From positions 1 through 50,934 of the forward strand of contig CAJFSX010000004.1 in assembly GCA_904419775.1 (NCBI GenBank): a stretch of DNA of 50,934 nucleotides, written 5' to 3'. The DNA is from Candidatus Pararuminococcus gallinarum (GTDB lineage: Bacteria > Bacillota > Clostridia > Oscillospirales > Ruminococcaceae). The position numbers and the translations under genes are program-made. Below the pieces are notes generated by a model. That model saw only the letters and a list, made by a program, of their open reading frames with translations. It ran no database searches and had not been told where the DNA came from. Positions 1 through 8,600 of the stretch are shown piece by piece (the first letter of the stretch is position 1; the number at the start of each line of letters is the position of its first letter).

Positions 1-336
1 AACCACTGTCCGCGACACCCGCGTTTTTGTCTCGAACGATACCAAAGCGCGACTTGGCAGCGGGCACTGCCCGCCGGTAGGTGGCGGACCTGCGGTCAGG
101 AAGACGCGCCCACGGCCTAGCTAAAACCGCCGTCCGCGACACCCGCGTTTTTGTTTTAGATAGAGCCGCAGCGCGATCTGGCAGCGGCAACATGCCGCGC
201 CTCCCGGCGAGGAAGACGCGCCCACGGCCTAGCTAAAACCGCTGTCCGCGACACCCGCGTTTTTGTCTCGAACGATACCAAAGCGCGATCTGGCAGCGGG
301 CACTGCCCGCCGCCGGTAGGTGGTGGAAGAAATTAA
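1..336. repeat. Three-copy ~112-124 bp direct repeat at left edge
   Basis: Three imperfect copies begin near 1, 125 and 237, each opening with the core GTCCGCGACACCCGCGTTTT. Copies 1 and 3 share a CTCGAACGATACC stretch that is replaced in copy 2. All carry a GCGCGATCTGGCAGCGG-like segment (GCGCGACTTGGCAGCGG in copy 1), and copies 1 and 2 end in AAGACGCGCCCACGGCCTAG. The third copy stops where the ferredoxin promoter region begins. No convincing protein is encoded. The array may continue left of the window. The function is unknown. Confidence 0.8.
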
Positions 337-600
<264 letters not shown>

Positions 601-615
601 TGAAATAGGTACAAA

Positions 616-645
616 AAAAGCGCACACCCTAGGGTGTGCGCTTTT
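616..645. terminator. Bidirectional rho-independent terminator
   Basis: A perfect 15-bp palindrome, centred on CCCTAGGG, is flanked by A and T runs between the convergent ferredoxin and glyS genes. It can terminate both transcripts. Confidence 0.93.
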
Positions 646-654
646 CTTTTTGCT

Positions 655-2031
655 TTAGAATTCCAGTTTTTTCTCGATGTAGGGCACAAGCTCCGCAATG
701 GGCATCCGGGTCTGTTCCATGGTATCCCGATCCCGTACGGTGACGCAGCCATCCTCCACACTGTCGAAGTCGAAGGTGATGCACAGTGGGGTGCCGATCT
801 CGTCCTGCCGGCGGTAGCGCTTGCCGATGGAACCGGCGTCGTCGTAATCCACCATGAAATGCTTGGCAAGGTCATGATAGATGGCAGTGGCCTGCTCGGA
901 CAGCTTCTTGGAAAGGGGCAGGATACAAGCCTTGTAGGGGGCCAGGGCCGGATGGAGATGCATGACCACACGGGTGTCCTTTTCGCCCACCTGCTCCTCG
1001 TCGTAGGCCTCGCACAGGAAGGCCAGAGCCACCCGGTCGGCGCCCAGGGAGGGCTCGATGACATAGGGGATGTACCGCTCGTTGGTCTCCGGGTCGAAGT
1101 ACTCCAGGCTCTTGGTGGAGTGTTTCATATGCTGGGACAGGTCGAAATCGGTGCGGTCGGCAATGCCCCACAGCTCGCCCCAGCCAAAGGGGAACATGAA
1201 CTCAATATCGGTGGTGGCGTTGGAATAGTGGGAGAGTTCTTCCTTCTCATGATCCCGCAGCCGGAGGTTTTCATCCTTGATACCCAGATTCAGCAGGAAG
1301 TTGTGGCAGTAATCCTTCCAGTAGGCGAACCACTCCAGATCGGTACCCGGCTTGCAGAAGAACTCCAGCTCCATCTGCTCGAACTCACGGGTGCGGAAGA
1401 TGAAGTTGCCCGGGGTGATCTCGTTGCGGAAGGATTTTCCGATCTGGGAGACACCGAAGGGCAGCTTCCTGCGGGTGGTGCGCTGGATGTTGGAAAAGTT
1501 GACAAAAATACCTTGGGCGGTCTCAGGACGCAGATACAGTTCGCTCTTAGCGTCCTCGGTGACCCCCTGGAAGGTCTTGAACATCAGGTTAAATTTGCGG
1601 ATATCGGTAAAGTTGGTGGAACCGCAGTCCGGGCATTTGACGCCCTTTTCTTTGATGAAATCCATCATCTGCTGGTCGCTCCAGCCGTTGGGGGCCACGC
1701 CGGTCTGCTCCTCGATGAGCTTATCGGCACGATGGCGGGTTTTGCAGTCCTTGCAGTCCATCAGCGGGTCGGAAAAACCGCCGACATGGCCGGAAGCCAC
1801 CCACACCTGGGGATTCATCAGGATGGCGCTGTCCAGCCCCACGTTGTAAGGGGATTCCTGGACAAATTTCTTCCACCATGCCCGCTTGACATTGTTTTTA
1901 AACTCCACACCCAGGGGGCCATAGTCCCAGGAGTTGGAAAGGCCGCCGTAGATTTCGCTGCCCGGATAGACAAAGCCGCGGCCTTTGCACAGGGCCACAA
2001 TCTTGTCCATGGTTTTCTCGGAATTGAGCAT
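655..2031 (-). CDS. glyS: Glycyl-tRNA synthetase (class II, single-chain type)
   Basis: Charges tRNA-Gly in the cytoplasm. The 458-residue length fits the homodimeric (alpha2, archaeal/eukaryote-like) GlyRS used by many Firmicutes. Class II motif 2 appears as [19 protein letters not shown] around residues 200-220, and motif 3 as [12 protein letters not shown] near residue 330. Two Cys pairs (CKDC near 93, CPDC near 133) form a likely zinc-binding insertion. The C-terminal anticodon-binding domain begins at [14 protein letters not shown]. The start at 2031 is preferred because GGAGG lies correctly spaced upstream; a start five codons earlier would overlap that site. No T-box riboswitch is visible in its ~90-nt leader, which is unusual for an aminoacyl-tRNA synthetase gene in Firmicutes. 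Confidence 0.98.
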   Translation of the reverse strand: MLNSEKTMDKIVALCKGRGFVYPGSEIYGGLSNSWDYGPLGVEFKNNVKRAWWKKFVQESPYNVGLDSAILMNPQVWVASGHVGGFSDPLMDCKDCKTRHRADKLIEEQTGVAPNGWSDQQMMDFIKEKGVKCPDCGSTNFTDIRKFNLMFKTFQGVTEDAKSELYLRPETAQGIFVNFSNIQRTTRRKLPFGVSQIGKSFRNEITPGNFIFRTREFEQMELEFFCKPGTDLEWFAYWKDYCHNFLLNLGIKDENLRLRDHEKEELSHYSNATTDIEFMFPFGWGELWGIADRTDFDLSQHMKHSTKSLEYFDPETNERYIPYVIEPSLGADRVALAFLCEAYDEEQVGEKDTRVVMHLHPALAPYKACILPLSKKLSEQATAIYHDLAKHFMVDYDDAGSIGKRYRRQDEIGTPLCITFDFDSVEDGCVTVRDRDTMEQTRMPIAELVPYIEKKLEF

Positions 2032-2123
2032 AACTTTACCTCCCATTTTCTATCCATTACAGACCGATTGCTCCATCGCGTCTGGTGATTCCTCACGAGG
2101 GAAATCCATATACTAACTTCTTA

Positions 2124-2152
2124 ATTTTAAACGCCAGGGCGGGATAAGTCAA
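2124..2152 (-). promoter_or_regulatory. Promoter of glyS
   Basis: On the minus strand TTGACT (2152-2147) and TAAAAT (2129-2124) are separated by 17 bp, placing transcription start about 85 nt before the glyS start codon. Confidence 0.65.
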
Positions 2153-2203
2153 GGAAAAAGGGGATAAAACCGCCATTTTTCCCCTGTGAACCTGCAAGAA
2201 TTA

Positions 2204-2232
2204 TTGACAGAGAGGGAAGATTCCGCTATAAT
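2204..2232 (+). promoter_or_regulatory. Consensus promoter for tRNA-Pro
   Basis: Perfect sigma-A consensus: TTGACA at 2204-2209, 17-bp spacer, TATAAT at 2227-2232. The tRNA starts about 100 nt downstream, so a leader must be processed off. It is the best promoter in the window and also drives the repeat array behind the tRNA. Confidence 0.9.
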
Positions 2233-2340
2233 ATTGTTCGCACCACAAATAAAGAGATCCTGCGCTGACTTTGCTAGCACATTCTGATATCGATGATAGG
2301 GGCGCAGGTGCGTACAACTTCTATTTCCCTGGTGCGACGA

Positions 2341-2417
2341 CGAGGCGTAGCTCAGTTTGGTAGAGTGCTTGGTTTGGGACCAAGATGCCGCAGGTTCGAG
2401 TCCTGTCGCCTCGACCA
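2341..2417 (+). tRNA. tRNA-Pro (anticodon UGG)
   Basis: A full cloverleaf is visible. Acceptor CGAGGCG pairs with CGCCTCG, the anticodon stem CTTGG/CCAAG encloses a TTTGGGA loop with anticodon TGG, and the T-arm carries GGTTCGAGTCC. The discriminator A is followed by an encoded CCA at 2415-2417. The CCA runs directly into the first unit of the tandem hairpin repeat. Confidence 0.97.
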
Positions 2418-2812
2418 GGCTGAGCCTGGACGCAATCCGCGTTCCGGGCTCAGTTTTTTCTTTTGCCTTTTCGCCCGCGCTTAAGGCGGGCATCTTTTTT
2501 GTGGCGCAAACCACCAGGCTGAGCCTGGACGCAATCCGCGTTCCGGGCTCAGTTTTTTCTTTTGCCTTTTTGCCCGCGCTTAAGGCGGGTATCTTTTTTG
2601 TGGCGCAAACCCACCAGGCTGAGCCTGGACGCAATCCGCGTTCCGGGCTCAGTTTTTTCTTTTGCCTTGCCACTCGCGTTTGCAGCGGGTATCTTTTTTG
2701 TGGCACAAACCCACCAGGCTGAGCCTGGACGCAATCCGCGTTCCGGGCTCAGTTTTTTCTTTTGCCTTTTTGCCCGCGCTTAAGGCGGGCATCTTTTTTG
2801 TGGCGCAAACCA
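2415..2812 (+). repeat. Four tandem ~100-bp double-terminator units after tRNA-Pro
   Basis: Units start at 2415, 2514, 2614 and 2714 (periods 99, 100, 100). Each contains CCAGGCTGAGCCTGG, then a hairpin from GAGCCTGGACGC to GCGTTCCGGGCTC followed by TTTTTTCTTTT. A second hairpin follows (GCCCGC/GCGGGC, seven-base loop) with its own T-run, and the unit ends GTGGCGCAAA. Unit 3 has changed both arms of the second hairpin to ACTCGC/GCGGGT, which keeps pairing, so the structure appears selected. The first unit begins in the tRNA CCA end. The array is open in several reading frames but nothing looks protein-coding. Confidence 0.92.
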
Positions 2813-2821
2813 AGGAATTAT

Positions 2822-2863
2822 CCTCAACAAATGGCATGTTCATGCCGTTTGTTGAGGGTTTTT
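2822..2863 (+). terminator. Strong terminator closing the tRNA-Pro region
   Basis: An almost perfect 17-bp stem (CCTCAACAAATGGCATG with its complement) has a two-base loop and is followed by GTTTTTC. It is a ninth potential terminator downstream of a single tRNA. Confidence 0.85.
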
Positions 2864-2936
2864 CTTTGACGTGGGATTTGTGGGCGGTCTAAAAAATCGT
2901 ATATTTTGTAACGAGTCATGGCTTCTTTTGTGAATT

Positions 2937-2979
2937 TTAGCACTCTCCTCTTGACAGTGCTAATATGGAGTGGTATAAC
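2937..2979 (+). promoter_or_regulatory. CIRCE operator overlapping the hsp20 promoter
   Basis: TTAGCACTC-N9-CAGTGCTAA at 2937-2963 matches the HrcA-binding CIRCE inverted repeat (consensus second arm GAGTGCTAA) with one mismatch. The -35 TTGACA (2951-2956) lies inside the operator, and TATAAC (2974-2979) follows after 17 bp. HrcA bound here would block RNA polymerase, so heat-inducible repression is inferred. hrcA itself is not in the window. Confidence 0.93.
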
Positions 2980-3059
2980 AAGGTTGTTCCAAGAGAGAGG
3001 GACGGAAAGGGTCCCTCCCGCAGGGCAAGAAATAAGCGAAAAGATTGGAGGAATGACTT

Positions 3060-3500
3060 ATGTTGCCCAGCATTTTTGGTGAAAATTTGTTTGATGATTT
3101 CTTTGATGATGATTTTATGCGTTCCATGTGGAACCGCCGCAATCCGTTGTATGGCAAACATGCCAAGAATTTGATGAAGACTGATGTACGGGAAACTGAT
3201 ACTACCTATGAAGTTGATATTGACCTGCCCGGCTTTAAGAAAGACGAGATTGATGTAGACTTGAAGGATGGTTATCTGACCATCAGCGCCGCCAAGGGCC
3301 TGGATAAAGATGAAAAGGATAAGAAAGGCAAATATATCCGCCAGGAGCGGTACGCAGGCGCCCTGAGAAGAAGCTTCTATGTGGGCGATATAGAGTCGAA
3401 GGATGTATCCGCCAAGTATGAAGACGGTATCCTGAAGATCTCCCTGCCCAAAGAGGCCAAAAAGCAGCTGCCGAAGACAACGACCATTGCCATCGAATAA
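3060..3500 (+). CDS. hsp20: Small heat-shock protein, Hsp20/alpha-crystallin family
   Basis: An ATP-independent holdase chaperone of 146 residues that binds unfolding proteins in the cytoplasm. The N-terminus is Phe/Asp-rich (NLFDDFFDDDF), as usual for oligomerising sHsp arms. The alpha-crystallin domain spans about residues 38-135, with YEVDIDLPGFKKDEI at its start and the conserved ADGILKI-like motif (YEDGILKISLPK) near the end. Start at 3060 is supported by GGAGGA eight bases upstream. It is a single gene with a CIRCE-controlled promoter and its own terminator, so HrcA control is likely. HrcA/CIRCE more typically governs groESL and dnaK operons; direct CIRCE control of an hsp20 is less common. 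Confidence 0.97.
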   Translation: MLPSIFGENLFDDFFDDDFMRSMWNRRNPLYGKHAKNLMKTDVRETDTTYEVDIDLPGFKKDEIDVDLKDGYLTISAAKGLDKDEKDKKGKYIRQERYAGALRRSFYVGDIESKDVSAKYEDGILKISLPKEAKKQLPKTTTIAIE

Positions 3501-3520
3501 GCGCAACAAATTGATACAGA

Positions 3521-3550
3521 AGGAGCGTCTCATGGGACGCTCCTTTTTGT
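3521..3550 (+). terminator. Terminator of hsp20
   Basis: AGGAGCGTC and its complement form a stem with a short loop at 3521-3544, followed by TTTTTGTTTTT. Confidence 0.9.
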
Positions 3551-3618
3551 TTTTGAATGGCACTGGACAAGACAGGAGCAGGGGAGTATGATGAGAAAAC
3601 GAAAGGGGGCGTAGGCCG

Positions 3619-3918
3619 GTGAATCGGCTGACAAGAAAACAGGGAAACGGATCCGGCTATCAGGTAGACAGCCAACAGATCCAGCCCCTGGAGGAAGGTT
3701 ATGGCGGCGAGGCCGTCGAAAGGCTGGCGAAACTGGAAAACCTCTGGGAAGACCTGGAGCAGAAACAGAAGGAGATCTCCCAAAAGCTGGAGCAGCTGCG
3801 GGGAGAGGGGCGGACCAAAAGCGCCCAATTCCGGGAGCTAATGGGAAAGAAGCTTTCCAACAGCTATGTGCTGGCCCTGTTCAAGGATTATGAGATCGAC
3901 GGGGAGTCGAAGAAATAG
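3619..3918 (+). CDS. Small coiled-coil protein of unknown function
   Basis: A 99-residue cytoplasmic-looking protein with no signal peptide or membrane segment. The N-terminal 25 residues are polar and Gln/Gly-rich. Residues 30-70 (ERLAKLENLWEDLEQKQKEI and on) form a charged amphipathic helix likely to be a coiled coil. The C-terminal third (LMGKKLSNSYVLALFKDYEI) looks folded. The start is GTG at 3619 with a GAAAGGGGG ribosome binding site about eight bases upstream. It stands alone between two terminators. I do not recognise the family; similarly sized proteins are common in clostridial phage and accessory regions, but nothing else phage-like is nearby. Confidence 0.75.
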   Translation: MNRLTRKQGNGSGYQVDSQQIQPLEEGYGGEAVERLAKLENLWEDLEQKQKEISQKLEQLRGEGRTKSAQFRELMGKKLSNSYVLALFKDYEIDGESKK

Positions 3919-3978
3919 AAAAGATCACCAGCATCCTGGCAAGGTCAGGATCACACAAGTGCATAGGCGAAAATAAGG

Positions 3979-4028
3979 CAGCCGCTTCCTGCAAGGGGAA
4001 ATCCCCCGGCAGGAGGCGGCTGTTTTTT
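3979..4028 (+). terminator. Terminator of the small coiled-coil gene
   Basis: CAGCCGC and TCCTGC arms pair with GCAGGA and GGCGGCTG around a purine-rich loop, and TTTTTTT follows at 4022-4029. Confidence 0.88.
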
Positions 4029-4037
4029 TGCGGCCGA

Positions 4038-4400
4038 TAGCTGCGGAGTGTCTCTGTTTTTTTCTCAATATTCTTTACATTACGAAAACCGAACTTTACA
4101 CTGCCTTCACGCAAACATGATTGTCCCTCCTTCGCCGGCTGGCTATGATGGATGATGGATCACAAAGCCTGGATCGATGGCAGGCGGCCTTTTCCACGAC
4201 AGGAAAGAGGGAGAAAACGCCAAGGTCTGAAACCCCGAAGTATAGCTACAGGCATCATGAACTGGGAATCTGCTCCAGAAAAGCAGGCGGCCGGCGAATT
4301 TGGTCCAGCCGAAGTCCGAACAGCCGCAGCTTGGATGACAACAGTTCCTTTTTCTGTTTCCGGCGCAGGGCTGTGTCGGGACACAGAGAGAAATCGCGTT
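4038..4400. other. Intergenic region before the YibE/F gene
   Basis: About 360 bp without a credible gene. Short open frames on both strands lack ribosome binding sites and have Arg/Ser-rich shadow-like translations. A weak promoter candidate is TTTACA at 4095 with CATGAT at 4116 (15-bp spacer). It may be the leader of the YibE/F gene, or hold a degraded gene; nothing more can be supported. Confidence 0.4.
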
Positions 4401-4416
4401 GGAGGAAATGAATTTC

Positions 4417-5619
4417 ATGTGGGATAAGTTAAAAATCAAACTGAAGGATCGGACCCATGCCCTGAAGGAGTGGCTGCAAAAGCCAAAAAACCTGGCGGGA
4501 CTTGGGGCAGGGGCAGTGCTTTTCGCCGGTCTGATTGCCTGGGGCGTCTGGATCAATCAGCCGGTGGAGGGACAGGTGCCCACCAGCGCCAGCCAGATGG
4601 CTTATGACAAGGCGGTGGTGACGGCGGTGCTCTCCGATGATGCCCAGCCCGATGAGGATGCCGAAGGAAAGCGGGTGGGTACCCAAGAACTGGAGATCAA
4701 AATCCTCACCGGCGCCCACAAAGATGAAATTATGACCCTGTCAAACCCTATGAGCGCCCTGTTCAATGTGGATTTAGATAAAGGGGATCAGGTCATCGTC
4801 CGGATTATGACCGACGATGAGGGCAGCTATTATCCTTCCCTTTTTAACTACGACCGGGGGATTGTCCTAGGCGTTTTTGTCCTGATTTTCTTTGTCCTGC
4901 TGGCTGTGCTGGGAGGAAAGAAGGGAATGGGGGCCTTGGCCGGACTGATTTTCACCCTGGCCTGTATCTGGTTTATCCTCATTCCCAGCATCATCCGAGG
5001 ACTGCCCGCCATCCCGGTGACGGTAGCCATGGTGGCGGTGACAGCGGCGGGGGCTCTGGTGCTGCTCAACGGATTTTCCCAAAAGACCCTTTGCTCGGTG
5101 CTGGGCTGCGTCATCGGCGTCGTGGTAGCCGGGGGGATTGCGGCCCTGGTGGGAACGATCACCCCCATGAACGGCTTTAACATGCCGGAGGCGGAAAACC
5201 TCATCCTTTACGGTGCCGACCAGGGGCTGAAGATCAGCGGTCTATTGGTCTGCGGCGTCCTTATCTCCGCCTTGGGGGCGGTCATGGATGTGGCCCTGGG
5301 GATCGCCTCCTCGGTCTGGGAGCTAAAGGAGCAAAATCCCCGGCTGACGGCGGGAGAGCTTTTCCGCTCCGGCATGCACATTGGCCGGGACGCCATGGGC
5401 ACCATGGCCAACACCTTGATCCTGGCCTTTGCGGGTTCTTCTTTTAATATGCTCATCCTGGTGCAGACCTATGACATCCCCTTTCTCCAGCTCATCAACA
5501 CCGATTATATCTGCATCGAGATCATCCAGAGCATCGCGGGTGCCATGGGAATCCTGTTATGTGTGCCAATTGTCGCCTTGATCAGCGCCCGAATGATGGC
5601 TGGGCGCAAAGGCGTTTGA
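4417..5619 (+). CDS. YibE/F family membrane protein
   Basis: A 400-residue integral membrane protein of the YibE/F family, a putative exporter/permease family without a firmly established substrate. There is one N-terminal membrane helix (about residues 30-47), an extracytoplasmic domain of about 95 residues, and then a cluster of about seven to eight helices from residue 150. Family-like stretches include ALGAVMDVALGIASSVWEL and GRDAMGTMANTLILAFAG, with a conserved Asp in the first and Asn in the second. Earlier in-frame starts at 4399 (TTG) and 4408 (ATG) overlap the GGAGGA site; 4417 gives about ten bases of spacing. It is followed after 41 bp by the large surface PHP protein, possibly co-transcribed. 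No terminator lies between them. Confidence 0.88.
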   Translation: MWDKLKIKLKDRTHALKEWLQKPKNLAGLGAGAVLFAGLIAWGVWINQPVEGQVPTSASQMAYDKAVVTAVLSDDAQPDEDAEGKRVGTQELEIKILTGAHKDEIMTLSNPMSALFNVDLDKGDQVIVRIMTDDEGSYYPSLFNYDRGIVLGVFVLIFFVLLAVLGGKKGMGALAGLIFTLACIWFILIPSIIRGLPAIPVTVAMVAVTAAGALVLLNGFSQKTLCSVLGCVIGVVVAGGIAALVGTITPMNGFNMPEAENLILYGADQGLKISGLLVCGVLISALGAVMDVALGIASSVWELKEQNPRLTAGELFRSGMHIGRDAMGTMANTLILAFAGSSFNMLILVQTYDIPFLQLINTDYICIEIIQSIAGAMGILLCVPIVALISARMMAGRKGV

Positions 5620-5660
5620 AAATAGATGTTCATACAAATCAAAGGAGGATATGAAGGCCA

Positions 5661-8600
5661 ATGAAAACCAAGAATGGTCTGAAAAGGGTGGTATCCCTGG
5701 TCCTGGTGATGTTGATGCTCCTTTCCCTGGTGCCTACGGCAGCCTTTGCCGCGGGAACGGGGGAGTATCACAAGATTGCCGGCAGCGATGATTTTACCAC
5801 CGGCGAGTATGTTATGATGGTGGACACCGGCTATGCCGTGGGTCCCATGGACGGCACCTGGGTTTCCGCCGTCGCCCTGACCCCGGATGGGGACACGGTG
5901 ACAAATCCAGCAACCGCGGTAGTGGAGATTACCGTCTCAGGTACCTCCGCCAAGATCAAGCTCAGCGACGGCAAATTTATCGCGCCCGAAGGGGGCAACA
6001 ATAACGGCATCAATGAAGGGGAATACGATTGGACTTGGACGGAAACAGACGGGAAGTTCGTCTTTTCCGGCACCGGCGACGATACCGTCTACCTTGCCAG
6101 CAACAGAGCCTCAGACAACAAATTCCGGGGCTATAAGCAGACGACCGCCACCAACAATCCCGGCGGATATCCCCATGAGTTTACCCTCTACAAATTAGAG
6201 GAGGGCGGCTCCGGGGAGGTAACGGTGGCAGCCCCCTCCGCCAACCCCCAGGCAGGCGCGGTGGCAGAGGGTACCTCCATCACCCTGAGCACCACGACAA
6301 CCGGCGCCCAGATCTACTACACCCTGGATGGGAGCGACCCTGCCGACAGCGGCAATCCCTCCCGCCAGCTTTACGGCGACGGGAATAAGCCGGTGATCAG
6401 CGCCGCCTGCACCCTGAAAGCGGTGGCGGTGCTGGATGGCGTTTACAGTGCGGTACAGACCCTCCAGTACACCATAGAAGAAGGGGGAATCCCCCTGGAG
6501 GACGGGGACAAGGTGGTTATCTACGCCCCGGCCTATAACAAAGCCCTTTCCTCCCAGAAAACCGGCTTCTATAACGTAGGAGTGGATATCGAGGTTTCCG
6601 GCGATACCGTCACCGGCTTTGGAGATACCGAGGTGTGGACGGTGGTCAAAAACGGCGACGGCACCTATAGTTTCCAGCAGAACGGCCAGAACATTGGCTT
6701 GGCAGAAAGCTACTCCAGCATGGATTTAGGCGCTGTCAACGACGACTGGGAGGTCACGGCCCTTCCCAACGGCACCTATAACATCCGCAACACGGTGCGG
6801 GACAATTACATGGAATGGTATGCGGATTACAACAACTGGAGCAGTTATAATTCCAGCAGCGCCGCTACCGACGACCAGTTCCAGCTTCAGTTTTACAAGG
6901 TCACCGGCGAAATAACCGATCCCGACGCCCCGGAGGTGGAGGGCTTGCAGGTAGAGGCTTCCCCCAAGAGCGGCGCCAGTGTAGAGGCGGGCCAGAAGAT
7001 CACCCTCTCCGCCGCCGACGGGGCACAGATCTACTTTACCATGAAAACCGACGGCACCGAGCCGGAAGATCCGGATGTGACAAAACCGGAGCTGCAGTAC
7101 ACCGCCCCCATTGAAATTGAAAACACCCCGGCCAAGGACCAGCCTGTCATCATCAAGGCGGTGGCCTATATCCCCGCTGTGGATGAGACCCCGGCCCAGA
7201 CCGGCGAAGTCATCACCTTTACCTATAAAGCCCCCATGGAACTGGGAGATTATCAGCTCTATTTCGGCCAGCTCCACGCCCATACCAACCTGTCCGACGG
7301 CACCGGTACGGTGGAGCAGGCTTATGACCATGCTTCCAAGGTGGAAAACCTGGATTTCCTAGCCCTTACCGACCACTCCAACTCCTTTGACAACGACGGA
7401 GGGGTTCACCTGGGGGATACAAATGCCGAAAGCCTCAGCTCTGAATGGGCGGAAGGCCGCCAGGGCGCCCGGGACATCACCGCCCGGGAGAGCGGCACCT
7501 TTGTAGGCCTCTATGGCTTCGAGATGACCTGGTCCGGCGGCGCTCCGGGACACATCAATACCTTTAATTCCGAGGGCTTTGAAAGCCGCAACTACGCCCC
7601 TTATAAGAAAGGGGATAACTATGAGGTGTTGCAGGCCTATTACGACACCCTCAACGAGAACCCGGAGACCATCTCCCAGTTTAACCATCCTGGAGATACC
7701 TTCGGCGACTTTATGGACTTCTCCCTCTATGACCCGGTGGTGGATAACCAGATCACCCTCATCGAGGTCGGCAACGGCGAGGGGGCCATCGGAAGCTCCG
7801 GTTACTTCCCCTCCTACGGCTATTACACCCGGGCTTTGGATAAGGGCTGGCATGTGGCCCCCACCAACAACCAGGATAACCACAAGGGCAACTGGGGAGA
7901 CTCCAACACCGCCCGCAGCGTTGTACTGGCCACCGACCTGAGCGAGGAGGCCATCTATGACGCCATGAAGAATTACCGGGTCTACGCCACCGAGGATAAC
8001 GACCTGTCCATCCTCTACTCCCTCAACGGCAACGCCATGGGCTCCATCCTGGATGACCAGGATGAGGTGGATATCCAGGTTTCCATCATCGACCCCACCG
8101 ATACCGCTGGCACCACCAAGGTGGAGGTCATTGTCAACGGAGGCCAGACCCTGGCGGAGCAGACCTTTGAAGGCGGCTCGGCGGAGCTTTCTTTTGACAA
8201 CCTCCCCGCCACCTACGGCTACTATTACCTGCGGATTACCCAGGCGGATAAGAATATCGCCGTCACCGCTCCGGTCTGGGTGGGCGAGAGCATGAATGCA
8301 GGCGTCTCCAAAACCGCCAGCGACGTAGCTCTGCCCATCAAAGGGGATGAGATCAACATCTCCAGCCAGATCTACAACAATCTCAGCGAGGATATGACCG
8401 TCACCTCCCTGACCTATACCATGGAGGGCCAGGAGGAGCCTTTCCACACCGCCGACGTCAGCCAAATCGGCGACGCAGGGGTGGTAGGGGCTCGGACTTC
8501 CGACACCTATGCCTTCCCCTATACGGTGACGCAGGCCGGCGGCTTTAACATCAATGTCCAGATGAAGGCCACCATCGGCGGGGAGGAATTTACCTTCACC

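Noticed and set aside
1..336. CRISPR array
   Set aside because: Units are over 110 bp, only three, and there is no constant short repeat with variable 30-40 bp spacers.
634..2088. A 484-codon plus-strand frame over glyS
   Set aside because: Shadow of the synthetase gene; the minus-strand frame has all class II motifs and a proper ribosome binding site.
2149..2843. Open frames on both strands across the tRNA-Pro repeat array
   Set aside because: They exist because each ~100-bp unit lacks stops. They cross a tRNA gene and hairpins and lack start signals.
4121..4427. Small genes of 74-137 codons before the YibE/F gene
   Set aside because: No ribosome binding sites, Arg/Ser/Pro-rich translations and mutual overlap on both strands.
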